DNA from: Bacteroidota bacterium | GTDB taxonomy: Bacteria; Bacteroidota; Bacteroidia; Flavobacteriales; Flavobacteriaceae | Assembly (NCBI GenBank): GCA_020161455.1 | Contig: JAIUNZ010000009.1 | Span: 62,001 to 126,000 of the forward strand | Direction of reading: 5' to 3' | DNA: 64,000 bases | In this document: piece by piece, positions 1 through 9,800 of the stretch | Position numbering within the stretch: the stretch's first letter is position 1 | Layout of the letters: each line of letters opens with the position of its first letter | Notes under the pieces: generated by a model | Told to the model about the DNA's origin: nothing | The model's database searches: none | What the model saw: only the letters and a program-made list of their open reading frames with translations | Position numbers and translations under genes: made by a program

Positions 1-61
1 ACTGTAATGCCAATTCGTATCCTATGCCTCGTGAAGTTCCAGTGATGATGATATTTTTCAA
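1..61 (-). CDS. Short-chain dehydrogenase/reductase, N-terminus only
   Basis: Reading the minus strand from a TTG at 61-59 gives (M)KNIIITGTSRGIGYELALQ, which runs off the left edge. The TGxxxGIG stretch is the NAD(P)-binding glycine motif at the start of classical short-chain dehydrogenases (Rossmann fold). The TTG start is chosen because the motif sits at the usual distance (about 8 residues) from the N-terminus and no ATG lies nearby in frame. The substrate cannot be inferred from 20 residues. The gene diverges from the dehydrogenase at 240. Confidence 0.6.
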   Translation of the reverse strand, partial: MKNIIITGTSRGIGYELALQ

Positions 62-212
62 AAGCTTATTTTTTGTAAAAATAGGAATAAAAAAATTCAA
101 ATAAAATAACAAGCCTTTTATTTGAACTGCCTAAAACATGTTGACTCAATTATTCTTAGCACTCTTTAACATATCTATAATAGTATTAAAAAGTAAAACA
201 AAAACATATTCC

Positions 213-220
213 TATATTTG
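213..220 (+). promoter_or_regulatory. -7 promoter element of the dehydrogenase gene
   Basis: TATATTTG matches the Bacteroidota TAnnTTTG -7 consensus 19 bp before the ATG at 240. No clear -33 TTG lies at the right distance, so the match rests on one box. Confidence 0.5.
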
Positions 221-239
221 CACAACTTAAAAAGTAACC

Positions 240-1469
240 ATGAAAGATTTATTACAACAATTTGAAGATAAACAACCAGAAATAATATTTAACTGGAAAG
301 ATAGTGAAACAGAAGCCGAAGGATGGACAGTGATAAATTCCTTGAGAGGTGGAGCTGCTGGTGGCGGAACACGCATGCGAAAAGGACTTGACATGAATGA
401 AGTGTTGTCTTTAGCCAAAACGATGGAAGTGAAATTTTCGGTATCAGGACCAGCTATTGGTGGTGCAAAATCAGGAATTAATTTTGACCCAAACGACCCT
501 AGAAAGAAAGGCGTTTTACAACGTTGGTACAAAGCAGTTTCTCCATTACTAAAAAGTTATTATGGAACTGGCGGCGATTTAAATGTAGATGAAATCCATG
601 AAGTGATTCCTTTTACAGAAGAATGTGGCGTTTGGCATCCACAAGAAGGTGTTTTTAACGGTCATTTCAAACCTACCGAAGCTGACAAAATCAATCGAAT
701 TGGTCAATTGCGCCAAGGAGTAATAAAGGTAATCGAAAACCCTAAATTTTCTCCAGATGTATTACGAAAATATACTATTGCCGATATGATTACTGGTTTT
801 GGAGTAGCAGAAGCAGCAAAACATTATTATAAAACCTATGGCGAAAGCATCGTTGGAAAAAAAGCAGTAGTACAAGGTTTTGGAAATGTAGGTTCAGCAG
901 CAGCATTCTATTTAGCCGATATGGGTGCAAAAGTAGTTGGGATTATTGATCGTGATGGTGGAGTCATCAACGAAGAAGGATTTTCTTTTGATCAAATAAA
1001 ACAATTCTTTTTAACCAAAGACGGAAATAAATTGGTGTCCGACAACATGATTCCATTTGATGAAATCAACGAACGTATTTGGAATATAAAATCGGAGATT
1101 TTTGCTCCATGTGCTGCTTCTAGATTGGTAACAAAAAACCAAATTGACAGTATGATAGCTTCAGGATTAGAAGTGATTTCATGTGGGGCAAATGTTCCTT
1201 TTGCCGATAAAGAAATTTTCTTCGGGCCAATAATGGAAGCAACAGACGCTAAAGTAAGTTTGATTCCAGATTTTATTTCTAATTGTGGAATGGCAAGGGT
1301 TTTTGCCTATTTCATGGAAAAGAAAGTGCAAATGACGGATGAAGCTATATTTGAAGATACTTCTAACATTATTAAAAAGGCAATTCAAAACATTCATACA
1401 AAAAACAGCAGCAAAACGAATCTTAGTGCAACAGCTTTTGAAATAGCATTGCAACAATTAGTACAATAA
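240..1469 (+). CDS. Glu/Leu/Phe/Val dehydrogenase family protein
   Basis: 409 residues, a cytosolic amino-acid dehydrogenase that would interconvert an amino acid and its 2-oxo acid with NAD(P). The N-terminal dimerisation/catalytic half contains GPAIGGAKSGI, which includes the catalytic lysine region. The C-terminal Rossmann half contains VVQGFGNVGSAAA followed by an acidic strand end (IIDRDGG), the dinucleotide-binding signature. Length fits the 400-420 residue bacterial members. The short N-terminal arm and no extra domain argue against the large NAD-glutamate dehydrogenases. Glutamate versus leucine specificity is not decidable by eye. It stands alone, with a promoter-like box at 213-220 and about 105 bp before the next gene. 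Confidence 0.85.
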   Translation: MKDLLQQFEDKQPEIIFNWKDSETEAEGWTVINSLRGGAAGGGTRMRKGLDMNEVLSLAKTMEVKFSVSGPAIGGAKSGINFDPNDPRKKGVLQRWYKAVSPLLKSYYGTGGDLNVDEIHEVIPFTEECGVWHPQEGVFNGHFKPTEADKINRIGQLRQGVIKVIENPKFSPDVLRKYTIADMITGFGVAEAAKHYYKTYGESIVGKKAVVQGFGNVGSAAAFYLADMGAKVVGIIDRDGGVINEEGFSFDQIKQFFLTKDGNKLVSDNMIPFDEINERIWNIKSEIFAPCAASRLVTKNQIDSMIASGLEVISCGANVPFADKEIFFGPIMEATDAKVSLIPDFISNCGMARVFAYFMEKKVQMTDEAIFEDTSNIIKKAIQNIHTKNSSKTNLSATAFEIALQQLVQ

Positions 1470-1574
1470 AAACAACTTTTTTTCGTTAATAACTATGTGT
1501 ATTACTATTTGAAATTAATTTCAGAGGTCTTATAACAAGTATTATTTTTAAAAAAATTAAATAATAACAATATT

Positions 1575-2279
1575 ATGAGTTTATTTCTTCAAGCGGATAC
1601 TTTATCAGTAGCCAAAGATGCTTTAACAGATGCTGCGCCAGTAGAACAAACATTATCAATCTGGGAATTAATAACCAGCGGTGGACTTGCAGGTCAAATA
1701 ATAATGGTTGCCCTTTTTGTAATGTTATTTTTTGCTATCTATCTTTATTTAGAAAGATTAATGGCGGTTAGTGCTGCTTCAAAAATCGATAATAACTTTA
1801 TGATGCAGATTAAAGATCATATCTCAAATGGAAGACTAGATGCAGCCAAAATGTTGTGTGCATCAACCAATTCTCCAGTGGCAAGATTGATTCAAAAAGG
1901 AATTTCTAGAATCGGAAATCGTCTTGAAGACATTAATACAGCTATTGAAAATGCCGGAAAATTAGAAGTATATAAATTAGAGAAAAACGTAAGTATGCTA
2001 GCTACTATTTCTGGAGCAGGTCCAATGACAGGTTTCCTTGGGACGGTTGTGGGTATGATTATGGCATTTCACAAAATGGCTAGTGGTGGCGGACAAATTG
2101 AAGTTGGCGCATTAGCAGAAGGTATCTATACAGCAATGACCACAACTGTTGTTGGTCTTATTGTCGGATTAATTGCTTATATGGGATACAATCACTTGGT
2201 GGTTAGAACCGATAAAGTAGTAAATCAAATGGAGTTGAATGCGGTGGAGTTTTTAGACTTACTAAACGAAAGAAAATAA
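1575..2279 (+). CDS. exbB: MotA/TolQ/ExbB proton channel family protein
   Basis: 234 residues. Inner-membrane channel subunit that works with ExbD to use the proton motive force to energise TonB. A hydrophobic segment at about residues 32-56 is followed by a cytoplasmic stretch and then two further membrane spans (about 133-160 and 178-200). These contain the family signature GPMTGFLGTVVGMI and TAMTTTVVGLIVG. It is the first gene of an exbB-exbD-tonB-like set. The next start lies 1 bp after its stop, so the genes are surely co-transcribed and probably translationally coupled. In this organism it would power SusC-type and other TonB-dependent receptors such as the one at 39212. Confidence 0.92.
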   Translation: MSLFLQADTLSVAKDALTDAAPVEQTLSIWELITSGGLAGQIIMVALFVMLFFAIYLYLERLMAVSAASKIDNNFMMQIKDHISNGRLDAAKMLCASTNSPVARLIQKGISRIGNRLEDINTAIENAGKLEVYKLEKNVSMLATISGAGPMTGFLGTVVGMIMAFHKMASGGGQIEVGALAEGIYTAMTTTVVGLIVGLIAYMGYNHLVVRTDKVVNQMELNAVEFLDLLNERK

Positions 2280-2280
2280 G

Positions 2281-2673
2281 ATGAATTTAAGAGGAAGAAA
2301 TAAAGTTAGCCCAGAGTTTAACATGTCTTCAATGACGGATATTGTATTCCTTTTGTTGATATTCTTCATGTTAACTTCTACAATGGTTACCACCAATGCT
2401 TTGGATTTAGTTTTGCCAAAAGCAAAAGGAAAAACAGACAGCAACAAGAGTATTTCTATTAGTATTGATAAAGACTTGAAGTTTTATTTAGACAAAACGC
2501 CAATTGAAGAAGCATCAGTAGAAGCGCAATTATTGGCAGCAATTGGTGGCGATAAAGAAAAACCTGTAATTCTTAGAGCCGAAGAAGGCGTGCCTATCGA
2601 AAAAGCAGTTTACGTTATGGATATTGCCAATAGAAACCAATTAAAAATAGTTTTAGCAGTTCGACCTAAATAA
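2281..2673 (+). CDS. exbD: ExbD/TolR-type biopolymer transport protein
   Basis: 130 residues. One N-terminal membrane span (about 18-40) carries MTDIVFLLLIFFML, including the aspartate that takes part in proton movement in the ExbB/ExbD motor. It is followed by a small periplasmic domain ending in a family-typical strand (LKIVLAVRPK). The gene is directly behind exbB and 8 bp before the TonB-like gene. Length is normal for the family. Confidence 0.92.
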   Translation: MNLRGRNKVSPEFNMSSMTDIVFLLLIFFMLTSTMVTTNALDLVLPKAKGKTDSNKSISISIDKDLKFYLDKTPIEEASVEAQLLAAIGGDKEKPVILRAEEGVPIEKAVYVMDIANRNQLKIVLAVRPK

Positions 2674-2681
2674 TTTATACT

Positions 2682-3467
2682 ATGAAATATTTAGAAACTC
2701 CAGAAGAAAAAAAATCATTTACTATCACATCTGTTATTTTTGTGATACTGTTTTTGTTGTTCTTTTTCTTCGGATTAACCTATATGGATCCGCCACCCGA
2801 AAATGGAATTGCTATCAATTTCGGAACTTCCAACGTTGGTCAAGGAGAAGTACAACCCGAAAAACCAGTGCAATCTGCTCCAAAACCTGAAGTAGCACAA
2901 CCACAAAAAGCAGTTGAAGAAGACATTGCCACACAAGACAATACCGATGCTCCAGTAATAAAAAAAGCTGAAGTAAAAAAACCTATCAAAGAAGTAAAAG
3001 AACCTGTAAAACCAACGCCAACTCCTTCCAAAACAACCACAAGTGCTTTGGAAAGTTTAATTAACGGGCCAAAAACGGATGGTGTAAAAGCAGGACATGG
3101 AAATGACGGTGTTCCTGGTGACAAAGGTGATCCAAATGGCGACCGTTATGCCAATAGTTTTTACGGAAATGGAACAGGAAACGGCTCAGGAAATGGAACA
3201 AGTTGGGGATTAAACGGCAGAAAATTAAGTACTCCTGCAAAAGAAGTACAAGACTGTAACGAATCAGGAACAGTAGTGGTGCAAGTTACCGTTAACCGAA
3301 ATGGTAATGTCATTGATGCCAAATATTCTAAAGGAACCACAAACACAAACCCATGTTTGGTCAACCCAGCACTTTCTGCTGCTCGAAAATTCAAATGGCA
3401 GCCAGATAGCGATGCACCAGCAACTCAAATTGGTTTCATTGTAATCAATTTCAAATTGGGAGAATAA
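2682..3467 (+). CDS. TonB-like energy transducer
   Basis: 261 residues. The order is: short cytoplasmic tail, one membrane anchor (about 17-36), a long Pro/Lys/Glu-rich periplasmic spacer (about 55-125), a Gly/Asn-rich linker (about 140-180), and a C-terminal domain with SGTVVVQVTVNRNG and SAARKFKWQPD, the usual TonB C-terminal pattern. It would touch TonB boxes of outer-membrane receptors and pass on energy from the ExbB/ExbD pair encoded just upstream. The collagen-like Gly stretch after residue 130 is common in Bacteroidota TonB proteins. Confidence 0.88.
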   Translation: MKYLETPEEKKSFTITSVIFVILFLLFFFFGLTYMDPPPENGIAINFGTSNVGQGEVQPEKPVQSAPKPEVAQPQKAVEEDIATQDNTDAPVIKKAEVKKPIKEVKEPVKPTPTPSKTTTSALESLINGPKTDGVKAGHGNDGVPGDKGDPNGDRYANSFYGNGTGNGSGNGTSWGLNGRKLSTPAKEVQDCNESGTVVVQVTVNRNGNVIDAKYSKGTTNTNPCLVNPALSAARKFKWQPDSDAPATQIGFIVINFKLGE

Positions 3468-3479
3468 ACTCTTTTACGG

Positions 3480-4700
3480 ATGAACTATCAAGAAGTTTTA
3501 GAATGGATGTTTCATCAGTTGCCAATGTATCAAACCCAAGGAGCATCGGCGTATAAAAATGATTTAAACAACATCATTCTACTCGCAAACCATCTAGGAA
3601 ATCCCGAAAAAAAAATCAAATGCATTCATGTAGCGGGTACCAACGGAAAAGGCTCAACATCACATCTACTAGCATCAATTCTTCAAGAAGCAGGCTTTAA
3701 AGTCGGATTATACACATCTCCACATTTAAAAGAGTACAGAGAACGTATAAAAATTAACGGAAAAGAAATCTCCAAAGATTTTATAGTCGATTTTATAAAC
3801 ACACACAAACTTTTTTTTGAAGAAAACAAACTAAGTTTTTTCGAAATGTCGGTTGCTTTAGCTTTTGATTATTTCGAAAAACAAAAAACCGACATCAACA
3901 TTATAGAAGTAGGCATGGGCGGAAGGTTAGATGCTACAAACATCATTACACCTTTACTATCTGTAATCACAAACATAGGATTAGACCATACACAGTTCTT
4001 AGGGAATAATCTAGAAGCCATTGCTGTTGAAAAAGCAGGAATAATTAAAAAAAACATTCCAATAATAATTGGCGAATACCTAGACGAAACCAAAAAAGTA
4101 TTCCTAAATAAAGCGTTAGAAAATAAATCCGAAATCTTTTTTGCTTCTGATTTAATTTTAGAAAACTATCCTTCCAAATTGTTAGGTGATTACCAAGAAA
4201 AAAACAAAAAGACAGTACTTCAAACCATAAAAGCTTTAAACCAGAAGTACAATTATGCAATAACAGAAGAAACCATAAAAAAAGGATTTTTAAACGTTAT
4301 TAAAAATACAGGTTTAAAAGGAAGGTGGCAAATTTTAAAGCAAACACCATTCATTGTTTGCGACACAGCCCACAATTATGATGGATTCAAAATAACAATC
4401 AATCAAATCCTAAAACATAATTTCAACACACTTCACATCGTACTAGGCTTTGTAAATGATAAAGACATCAATACAATACTGGAGATTTTACCAAAAAAAG
4501 CAAAATATTATTTTTGCAAACCAAATAATTCTCGAGGGTTAAACCAAGATGTATTGCAAGCAAAAGCAGCTGTTTTTGGACTAAAAGGCGAAGTATATAA
4601 TTCTGTAACAAAAGCTTATGAACAAGCCGTCAAATCTGCCACAAACGCAGATTTTATCTATATTGGTGGAAGCACTTTTGTAGTCGCAGAAATAATTTAA
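3480..4700 (+). CDS. folC: Folylpolyglutamate synthase / dihydrofolate synthase
   Basis: 406 residues. Cytosolic Mur-ligase family enzyme that adds glutamate to dihydropteroate and to folates using ATP. The ATP-binding loop is HVAGTNGKGSTSHLLAS (about residues 50-66). The middle contains EVGMGGRLDATN and the C-terminal domain contains DTAHNYDG, all typical of FolC. It starts 12 bp after the TonB-like gene and may share its transcript. Length is normal. A tRNA gene follows after 69 bp. Confidence 0.92.
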   Translation: MNYQEVLEWMFHQLPMYQTQGASAYKNDLNNIILLANHLGNPEKKIKCIHVAGTNGKGSTSHLLASILQEAGFKVGLYTSPHLKEYRERIKINGKEISKDFIVDFINTHKLFFEENKLSFFEMSVALAFDYFEKQKTDINIIEVGMGGRLDATNIITPLLSVITNIGLDHTQFLGNNLEAIAVEKAGIIKKNIPIIIGEYLDETKKVFLNKALENKSEIFFASDLILENYPSKLLGDYQEKNKKTVLQTIKALNQKYNYAITEETIKKGFLNVIKNTGLKGRWQILKQTPFIVCDTAHNYDGFKITINQILKHNFNTLHIVLGFVNDKDINTILEILPKKAKYYFCKPNNSRGLNQDVLQAKAAVFGLKGEVYNSVTKAYEQAVKSATNADFIYIGGSTFVVAEII

Positions 4701-4717
4701 TTTTTTTCAATAAAAAT

Positions 4718-4747
4718 TTGTAGAATTAAAAAACTAGCTTATATTTG
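4718..4747 (+). promoter_or_regulatory. Promoter of the tRNA-Val gene
   Basis: TTG at 4718-4720 and TATATTTG at 4740-4747 are 19 bp apart, a good match to the Bacteroidota -33/-7 arrangement. The -7 box ends 22 bp before the mature tRNA. Confidence 0.7.
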
Positions 4748-4769
4748 CACTCGCAATCAAGCACAAGTC

Positions 4770-4844
4770 GGGCGATTAGCTCAGTTGGTTCAGAGCATCT
4801 CGTTTACACCGAGAGGGTCGGGGGTTCGAATCCCTCATCGCCCA
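4770..4844 (+). tRNA. tRNA-Val (anticodon UAC)
   Basis: The cloverleaf can be folded by eye: acceptor GGGCGAT at 4770-4776 pairs with ATCGCCC at 4837-4843, discriminator A at 4844. The anticodon stem TCTCG (4798-4802) pairs with CGAGA (4810-4814) around the loop TTTACAC, which places anticodon TAC at 4805-4807. The T-loop is TTCGAAT. No CCA is encoded. Its 3' end is the likely attachment site used by the integrase at 5117. Confidence 0.95.
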
Positions 4845-4867
4845 CACATTTAAAAACAAATGGTTAC

Positions 4868-4906
4868 AAAAGCCGATAAATCTTAGGATTTATCGGCTTT
4901 TTGCTT
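4868..4906 (+). terminator. Rho-independent terminator after tRNA-Val
   Basis: A perfect 15-bp stem (4868-4882 with 4887-4901) closes a 4-nt loop TTAG and is followed by more T residues. It ends the tRNA transcript. If the tRNA 3' end is an attachment site, this hairpin is already on the island side of it. Confidence 0.85.
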
Positions 4907-4957
4907 TTGGGCATGTACCAAATTATTCATTCAATCTTGTTGCGAAAGAGATAAAAT

Positions 4958-4992
4958 CGAGACCCGAAAAATTTTCACAATTTTGGGTCTCG
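4958..4992. repeat. Inverted repeat between tRNA and integrase
   Basis: CGAGACCC at 4958-4965 pairs with GGGTCTCG at 4985-4992. The inner AAAATT/AATTTT residues extend the stem to about 14 bp with a two-base bulge. There is no T run on either side, so it is not a plain terminator. Its place between the putative attachment site and the integrase suggests a recombinase or accessory-protein binding site; that is inference. Confidence 0.5.
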
Positions 4993-5116
4993 CTAAATTC
5001 ACTCAAGTACTGTAAACACTGTACTAACAACCAGTTTAATACTGGTTCAAAATATGTACATCTTGTTTGCTAAAAGGTTAAAAATTAAATTGAAAACTAA
5101 TTAAAAGGTCACCACC

Positions 5117-6358
5117 ATGAAAGCAAAAATCACTGTGCATATTTATGCAAAATCTTCAAAAGCTAACAAAAGCGGTCAATTACCTATTTATTTCAGACTA
5201 ACGGTAAATGGTGAGCGCTTTGAATTCAGTACCAAAAAATTTATTGATAAATCAAAATGGTCTTCGGAACTATCAAAAATGAAAGGACATTCAGAGGAAG
5301 CCAGGTCACTAAATAACTATCTCGATTTAATCAAATCCAAGATTTTTGATATTCAAATGGAATTACTTCATAAAAATAAAGATTTATCATTAGAGAATTT
5401 TAAAGCTAGATTAACTGGAACTCATGAACGTGAGCGAATGATCATTCCGATTTATCAAAGTCATAATGATAAAATTAAAGACCTTATTGGAAATGGATAC
5501 GCTTATGGCACTCTAGAACGCTTTAAAATCTCATTAAAACACCTTCAGGAGTTTATCTTATGGAAATACAACGTAAGTGATATAAATATAAATAAAATCG
5601 ACTATGCATTTGTAACAGAATTTGAATTTTATTTGAGAAGTGTAAAAAAATGCAACAACAATACGGCAGTCAAATATGTTAGAAACTTCAGAAAAATTAT
5701 CAAGATATGCCTAGATAATGATTGGTTGGATAAAGACCCAACTACTCGATATGAAGGCAAAATGAAAGAAGTAGAAAGAGACTTTTTAACCGAAGAGGAA
5801 TTATTGAAAATCTATAACAAGAAAATATTTTCAGAAAGACTACAATTGGTAAGAGACATTTTCATTTTTTCATGCTACACAGGTTTAGCTTACATTGATG
5901 TGAAAGGATTGAAAAAAGACCATATTGGTATCGGTATCGATGGCGAAAAATGGATTTTCAAAAACCGTCAAAAAACAGAAACAAAATCTAAAATTCCAAT
6001 TTTACCAATAGCTGAAGAAATTATTGAAAAATACAGTAATCATCCTAAATGCTTAAATGAGAATAGTATTTTACCAATACTCACTAACCAAAAAATGAAT
6101 GCCTATTTAAAGGAAATTGGTGATTTATGCAATATTCCAAAAGAAATAACTTTCCACATGGCCAGACATACGTTTGCTACTTCGGTAACATTAACTAATG
6201 GAGTACCTATTGAAACTGTGAGCAAAATGCTAGGACATAAAAACCTTCATACAACACAACATTACGCAAAAGTATTGGATAAAAAAGTAAGTGATGATAT
6301 GAAAATTTTGAAAGATAAATTTAGTTCTAGTTTCAAGTTGAATAGTAAAGAAGCGTAA
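5117..6358 (+). CDS. Tyrosine recombinase / integrase of a mobile element
   Basis: 413 residues. The order is: an N-terminal arm-binding domain (about 1-95), a SAM-like core-binding domain (about 105-205), and a C-terminal catalytic domain. The catalytic residues visible are HxxR at His347/Arg350, His374 in MLGH, and the nucleophile Tyr383 in QHYAKV. The first family arginine is replaced by Ala258 in CYTGLAYID; integrases of Bacteroidetes conjugative and mobilizable elements often lack this arginine. It lies 272 bp from the end of tRNA-Val, a classic placement for an island integrase. It would cut and rejoin DNA at the tRNA 3' end. Confidence 0.9.
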   Translation: MKAKITVHIYAKSSKANKSGQLPIYFRLTVNGERFEFSTKKFIDKSKWSSELSKMKGHSEEARSLNNYLDLIKSKIFDIQMELLHKNKDLSLENFKARLTGTHERERMIIPIYQSHNDKIKDLIGNGYAYGTLERFKISLKHLQEFILWKYNVSDININKIDYAFVTEFEFYLRSVKKCNNNTAVKYVRNFRKIIKICLDNDWLDKDPTTRYEGKMKEVERDFLTEEELLKIYNKKIFSERLQLVRDIFIFSCYTGLAYIDVKGLKKDHIGIGIDGEKWIFKNRQKTETKSKIPILPIAEEIIEKYSNHPKCLNENSILPILTNQKMNAYLKEIGDLCNIPKEITFHMARHTFATSVTLTNGVPIETVSKMLGHKNLHTTQHYAKVLDKKVSDDMKILKDKFSSSFKLNSKEA

Positions 6359-6400
6359 AAAAAATAAAAAATAAAAATTAATTTTACTACATTTACACAA

Positions 6401-6727
6401 GTGAAATTTACAAACACCATATTATCAATCCTTTTCTTAATACTTTCGTGCATACCTTGTGCGGACATGAAAGTGAATAATTATGAGCATACGCAATCTG
6501 AATTTGCATCTAATCAAGAAACACATTCTCATAATAAAGAAAAAGATTCCTGTTCTCCATTTTGTATTTGTAGTTGTTGTGGTTCACAAATAGTAAGTTA
6601 TTTTGAATTGAATAATATTGACTTTCCAATACCATCCGAAGGTATAAAAACACAATTACCTACTTACAAATCAGTTTTTACTTCTAATTTCTTCGGTAGT
6701 ATATGGCAACCGCCACAAATAGCATAA
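6401..6727 (+). CDS. Small secreted cysteine/histidine-rich protein (DUF6660-like)
   Basis: 108 residues starting at GTG 6401; the start is chosen because a signal peptide with a Cys-containing cleavage region (LILSCIPCAD) follows at once. The mature part has a His-containing stretch (HTQ, ETHSHN) and a dense cysteine cluster, CSPFCICSCCGS, then a hydrophilic tail ending in SIWQPPQIA. Such proteins are often found just before CzcA-type pumps in Flavobacteria, where a periplasmic metal-binding or sensing role is plausible but unproven. A weak -7-like box (TACATTTA) lies about 15 bp upstream. The 15165 gene has a similar layout and tail. Confidence 0.6.
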   Translation: MKFTNTILSILFLILSCIPCADMKVNNYEHTQSEFASNQETHSHNKEKDSCSPFCICSCCGSQIVSYFELNNIDFPIPSEGIKTQLPTYKSVFTSNFFGSIWQPPQIA

Positions 6728-6828
6728 TGAAGCCTCGTTAAACCTAGCGGGGTTAGAAACTTGTGACCTTATCACAAAACATGGCAAATATTCTATTTGC
6801 TAATTTCTAATTCATTATAAAATTTTCA

Positions 6829-9800
6829 ATGTTAGACAAAATCATACAATTTAGTATAAAGAACAAGTTCATTATACTACTATTTACCCTTGTACTTATT
6901 GCTTGGGGGAGCTATTCTGTTAAAAAATTACCCCTGGATGCTTTACCCGATGTTACTAATAATCAAGTGCAAATCATTACGACTGCGCCTACCTTAGCAA
7001 GTCAGGAAGTGGAACAATTAATAACCTATCCACTAGAACAATCCGTAAAAACTATTCCTAAAATCATCGAATTGCGCAGTATTTCACGTTTCGGACTTTC
7101 GGTAGTTACCGTAGTTTTTGAAGATGATGTAGATATATATTGGGCTAGAGAGCAAATATTTCAGCGCTTAAAACAAGCCGAAGAAAGCATTCCTTCCTAT
7201 GCAGGTTCTCCAGAATTAGCTCCAATTTCTACAGGACTTGGTGAAATATACCAATACGATGTGTATGCCAAAAAAGGCTACGAAGATAAATATGATGCTG
7301 TAAAATTACGAACTATTCAAGACTGGATTATAATTCCACAGTTGCAGGGAGTTGAAGGAGTTGCCGAGGTGAGTGCTTGGGGCGGAAAATTAAAACAATA
7401 CGAAGTAGCTATTAATCCTAACAAACTAAATAGTTTAGGGATAACCATTACCGATATTTTTGAAGCATTAGAGAAAAACAATCAAAATACGGGTGGTGCT
7501 TATATCGAAAAAGATCAATATGCGTATTTCATTCGTGGGGTTGGTATGGCGACAGGAATCAACGATTTAGAAAATGTTGTAGTAAGCAACAAAAATGGCT
7601 CGCCAGTTTTAGTTCGTAATGTAGCCGAAGTTCGAGAAGGTGTAGCCTTACGTTACGGAGCTTCAACCAAAGATGGAAAAGGGGAAATTGTTTCTGGATT
7701 GGCTCTAATGTTAAAAGGAGAAAATTCGAGTGCTGTTGTAGAAAGAATCAAAGAGAAAATGATTCAAATTAATAAAAGCTTACCCGAAGGTGTAGTAGCA
7801 GAAGCCTTTATTGATAGGGGAAAATTAGTCGATAGTGCTATTGGAACAGTGACCAAAAACTTACTAGAGGGAGCATTAATTGTAATTTTCGTACTGATTT
7901 TATTTCTAGGAAACTTACGCGCGGGATTAATTGTTGCATCTGTCATTCCATTATCAATGCTTTTTGCAGTGATATTGATGAATTATTTTGGAATAAGCGG
8001 AAATCTAATGAGTTTAGGAGCCATCGATTTCGGAATTATAGTCGATGGGGCTGTAATTATCGTCGAAGCCACCATGCACCATTTGCAAAAGCTAAATAGG
8101 AAAAAGAATTTGACTCAGACAGAAATGGATAATGAGGTATATCAATCCGCTTCAAAAATCAGAAATAGTGCTGCCTTTGGAGAAATTATTATCTTAATTG
8201 TATATATACCAATTTTGGCATTAGTAGGAACAGAAGGAAAAATGTTCAAACCAATGGCAATGACAGTAGGTTTTGCTGTCATTGGAGCATTTATTTTATC
8301 ATTAACCTATGTGCCTATGATGAGTGCCTTATTCTTATCTAAAAATACGGAACACAAAACTAATTTTAGCGATAAAATGATGGCTTGGTTTGAAGGAATC
8401 TATACTCCTTTTCTAGAAAAAGCGCTCCAATTCAAAAAAGCAATTTTAGCCATTTCAATTGGATTGTTTGCACTAGCACTAGTTGTATTTCAAAATATGG
8501 GTGGAGAATTTATTCCAACAATCGAAGAAGGAGATTTAGCCCTAAATGCTACTATCATGACCGGAAGTTCACTTTCGCAAATGGTGAAAACAACTACGGA
8601 ATACGAAAAAATTTTAAAAGCTAAATTTCCTGAAATAAAAACCATTGTTTCAAAAATTGGTAGTGGTGAAATTCCAACCGATCCAATGCCAATTGAAAGT
8701 GGCGATTTAATTATAGTACTAAAAGACAAATCGGAATGGAGAGGAGAATATCACAATTGGGAAGATTTAGCCAATGCAATGAAAGAGGAAATGGAAGTCA
8801 TTCCTGGAGCTAATATTGAGATTTCTCAACCCATTCAAATGCGTTTCAATGAATTAATGACAGGAAGCCGAAGCGATATTGCTATTAAAATATTTGGAGA
8901 CGATTTAGAAGTTTTGGATACCAAAGCAAATGAATTGATTTCGAAAGTAAAAAGCATTGAAGGTATTGGAGATTTAAAAGCCGAAAAAGTAACCGGACTA
9001 CCACAAATTACAATAAAGTACGATTATAGCAAGATTGCATTATATGGTTTAAATATTACTGATATTAATCAAATCATCCGTTCCTCATTTGCAGGAGAAA
9101 GTGCAGGTAAGATATATGAAGAAAGCAAGCGATTTGACGTTGTTGTAAGAATGGATGCAGCTAGTCGAACTGATATTACCGATGTAAGTAATTTATTTAT
9201 ACCATTACCAAACGGGCAACAAGTGCCACTATCACAAGTAGCCGCCGTTTCTTATGAACAAGGTCCTGTTCAAGTTTCTCGTGAAGATGGTAAACGTAGA
9301 ATTACTATTGGGTTGAATGTACGTGGTAGAGATATAAAAAGTGTGGTGGAGGAAATTCAGCTAAAATTAGACAAAAATTTTAAATTACCAGCAGGATATT
9401 ATATCACCTATGGCGGTCAATTTGAAAACTTGATTGAGGCTAGTAAGAGACTTTCAATTGCTGTACCTATTGCTTTAGGCTTGATAATGGTATTGTTATA
9501 TTTCACTTTCAATAGTTTGAAGCAAGCCGGACTAATATTTACAGCTATTCCGCTATCTGCAATCGGTGGCGTTTTTGCACTTTGGTTTAGAGGAATGCCT
9601 TTTAGTATTTCTGCGGGAATTGGGTTTATTGCCTTGTTTGGTATTGCAGTATTAAACGGAATCGTATTAATTTCCTATTTCAATCAACTCAAAGCCGAAG
9701 GAATAGTAAATCCATTACAAAGGGTTTTAATAGGAACAAAAACACGGTTGCGTCCTGTTTTAATGACAGCTTCGGTAGCTTCATTAGGTTTTATGCCTAT

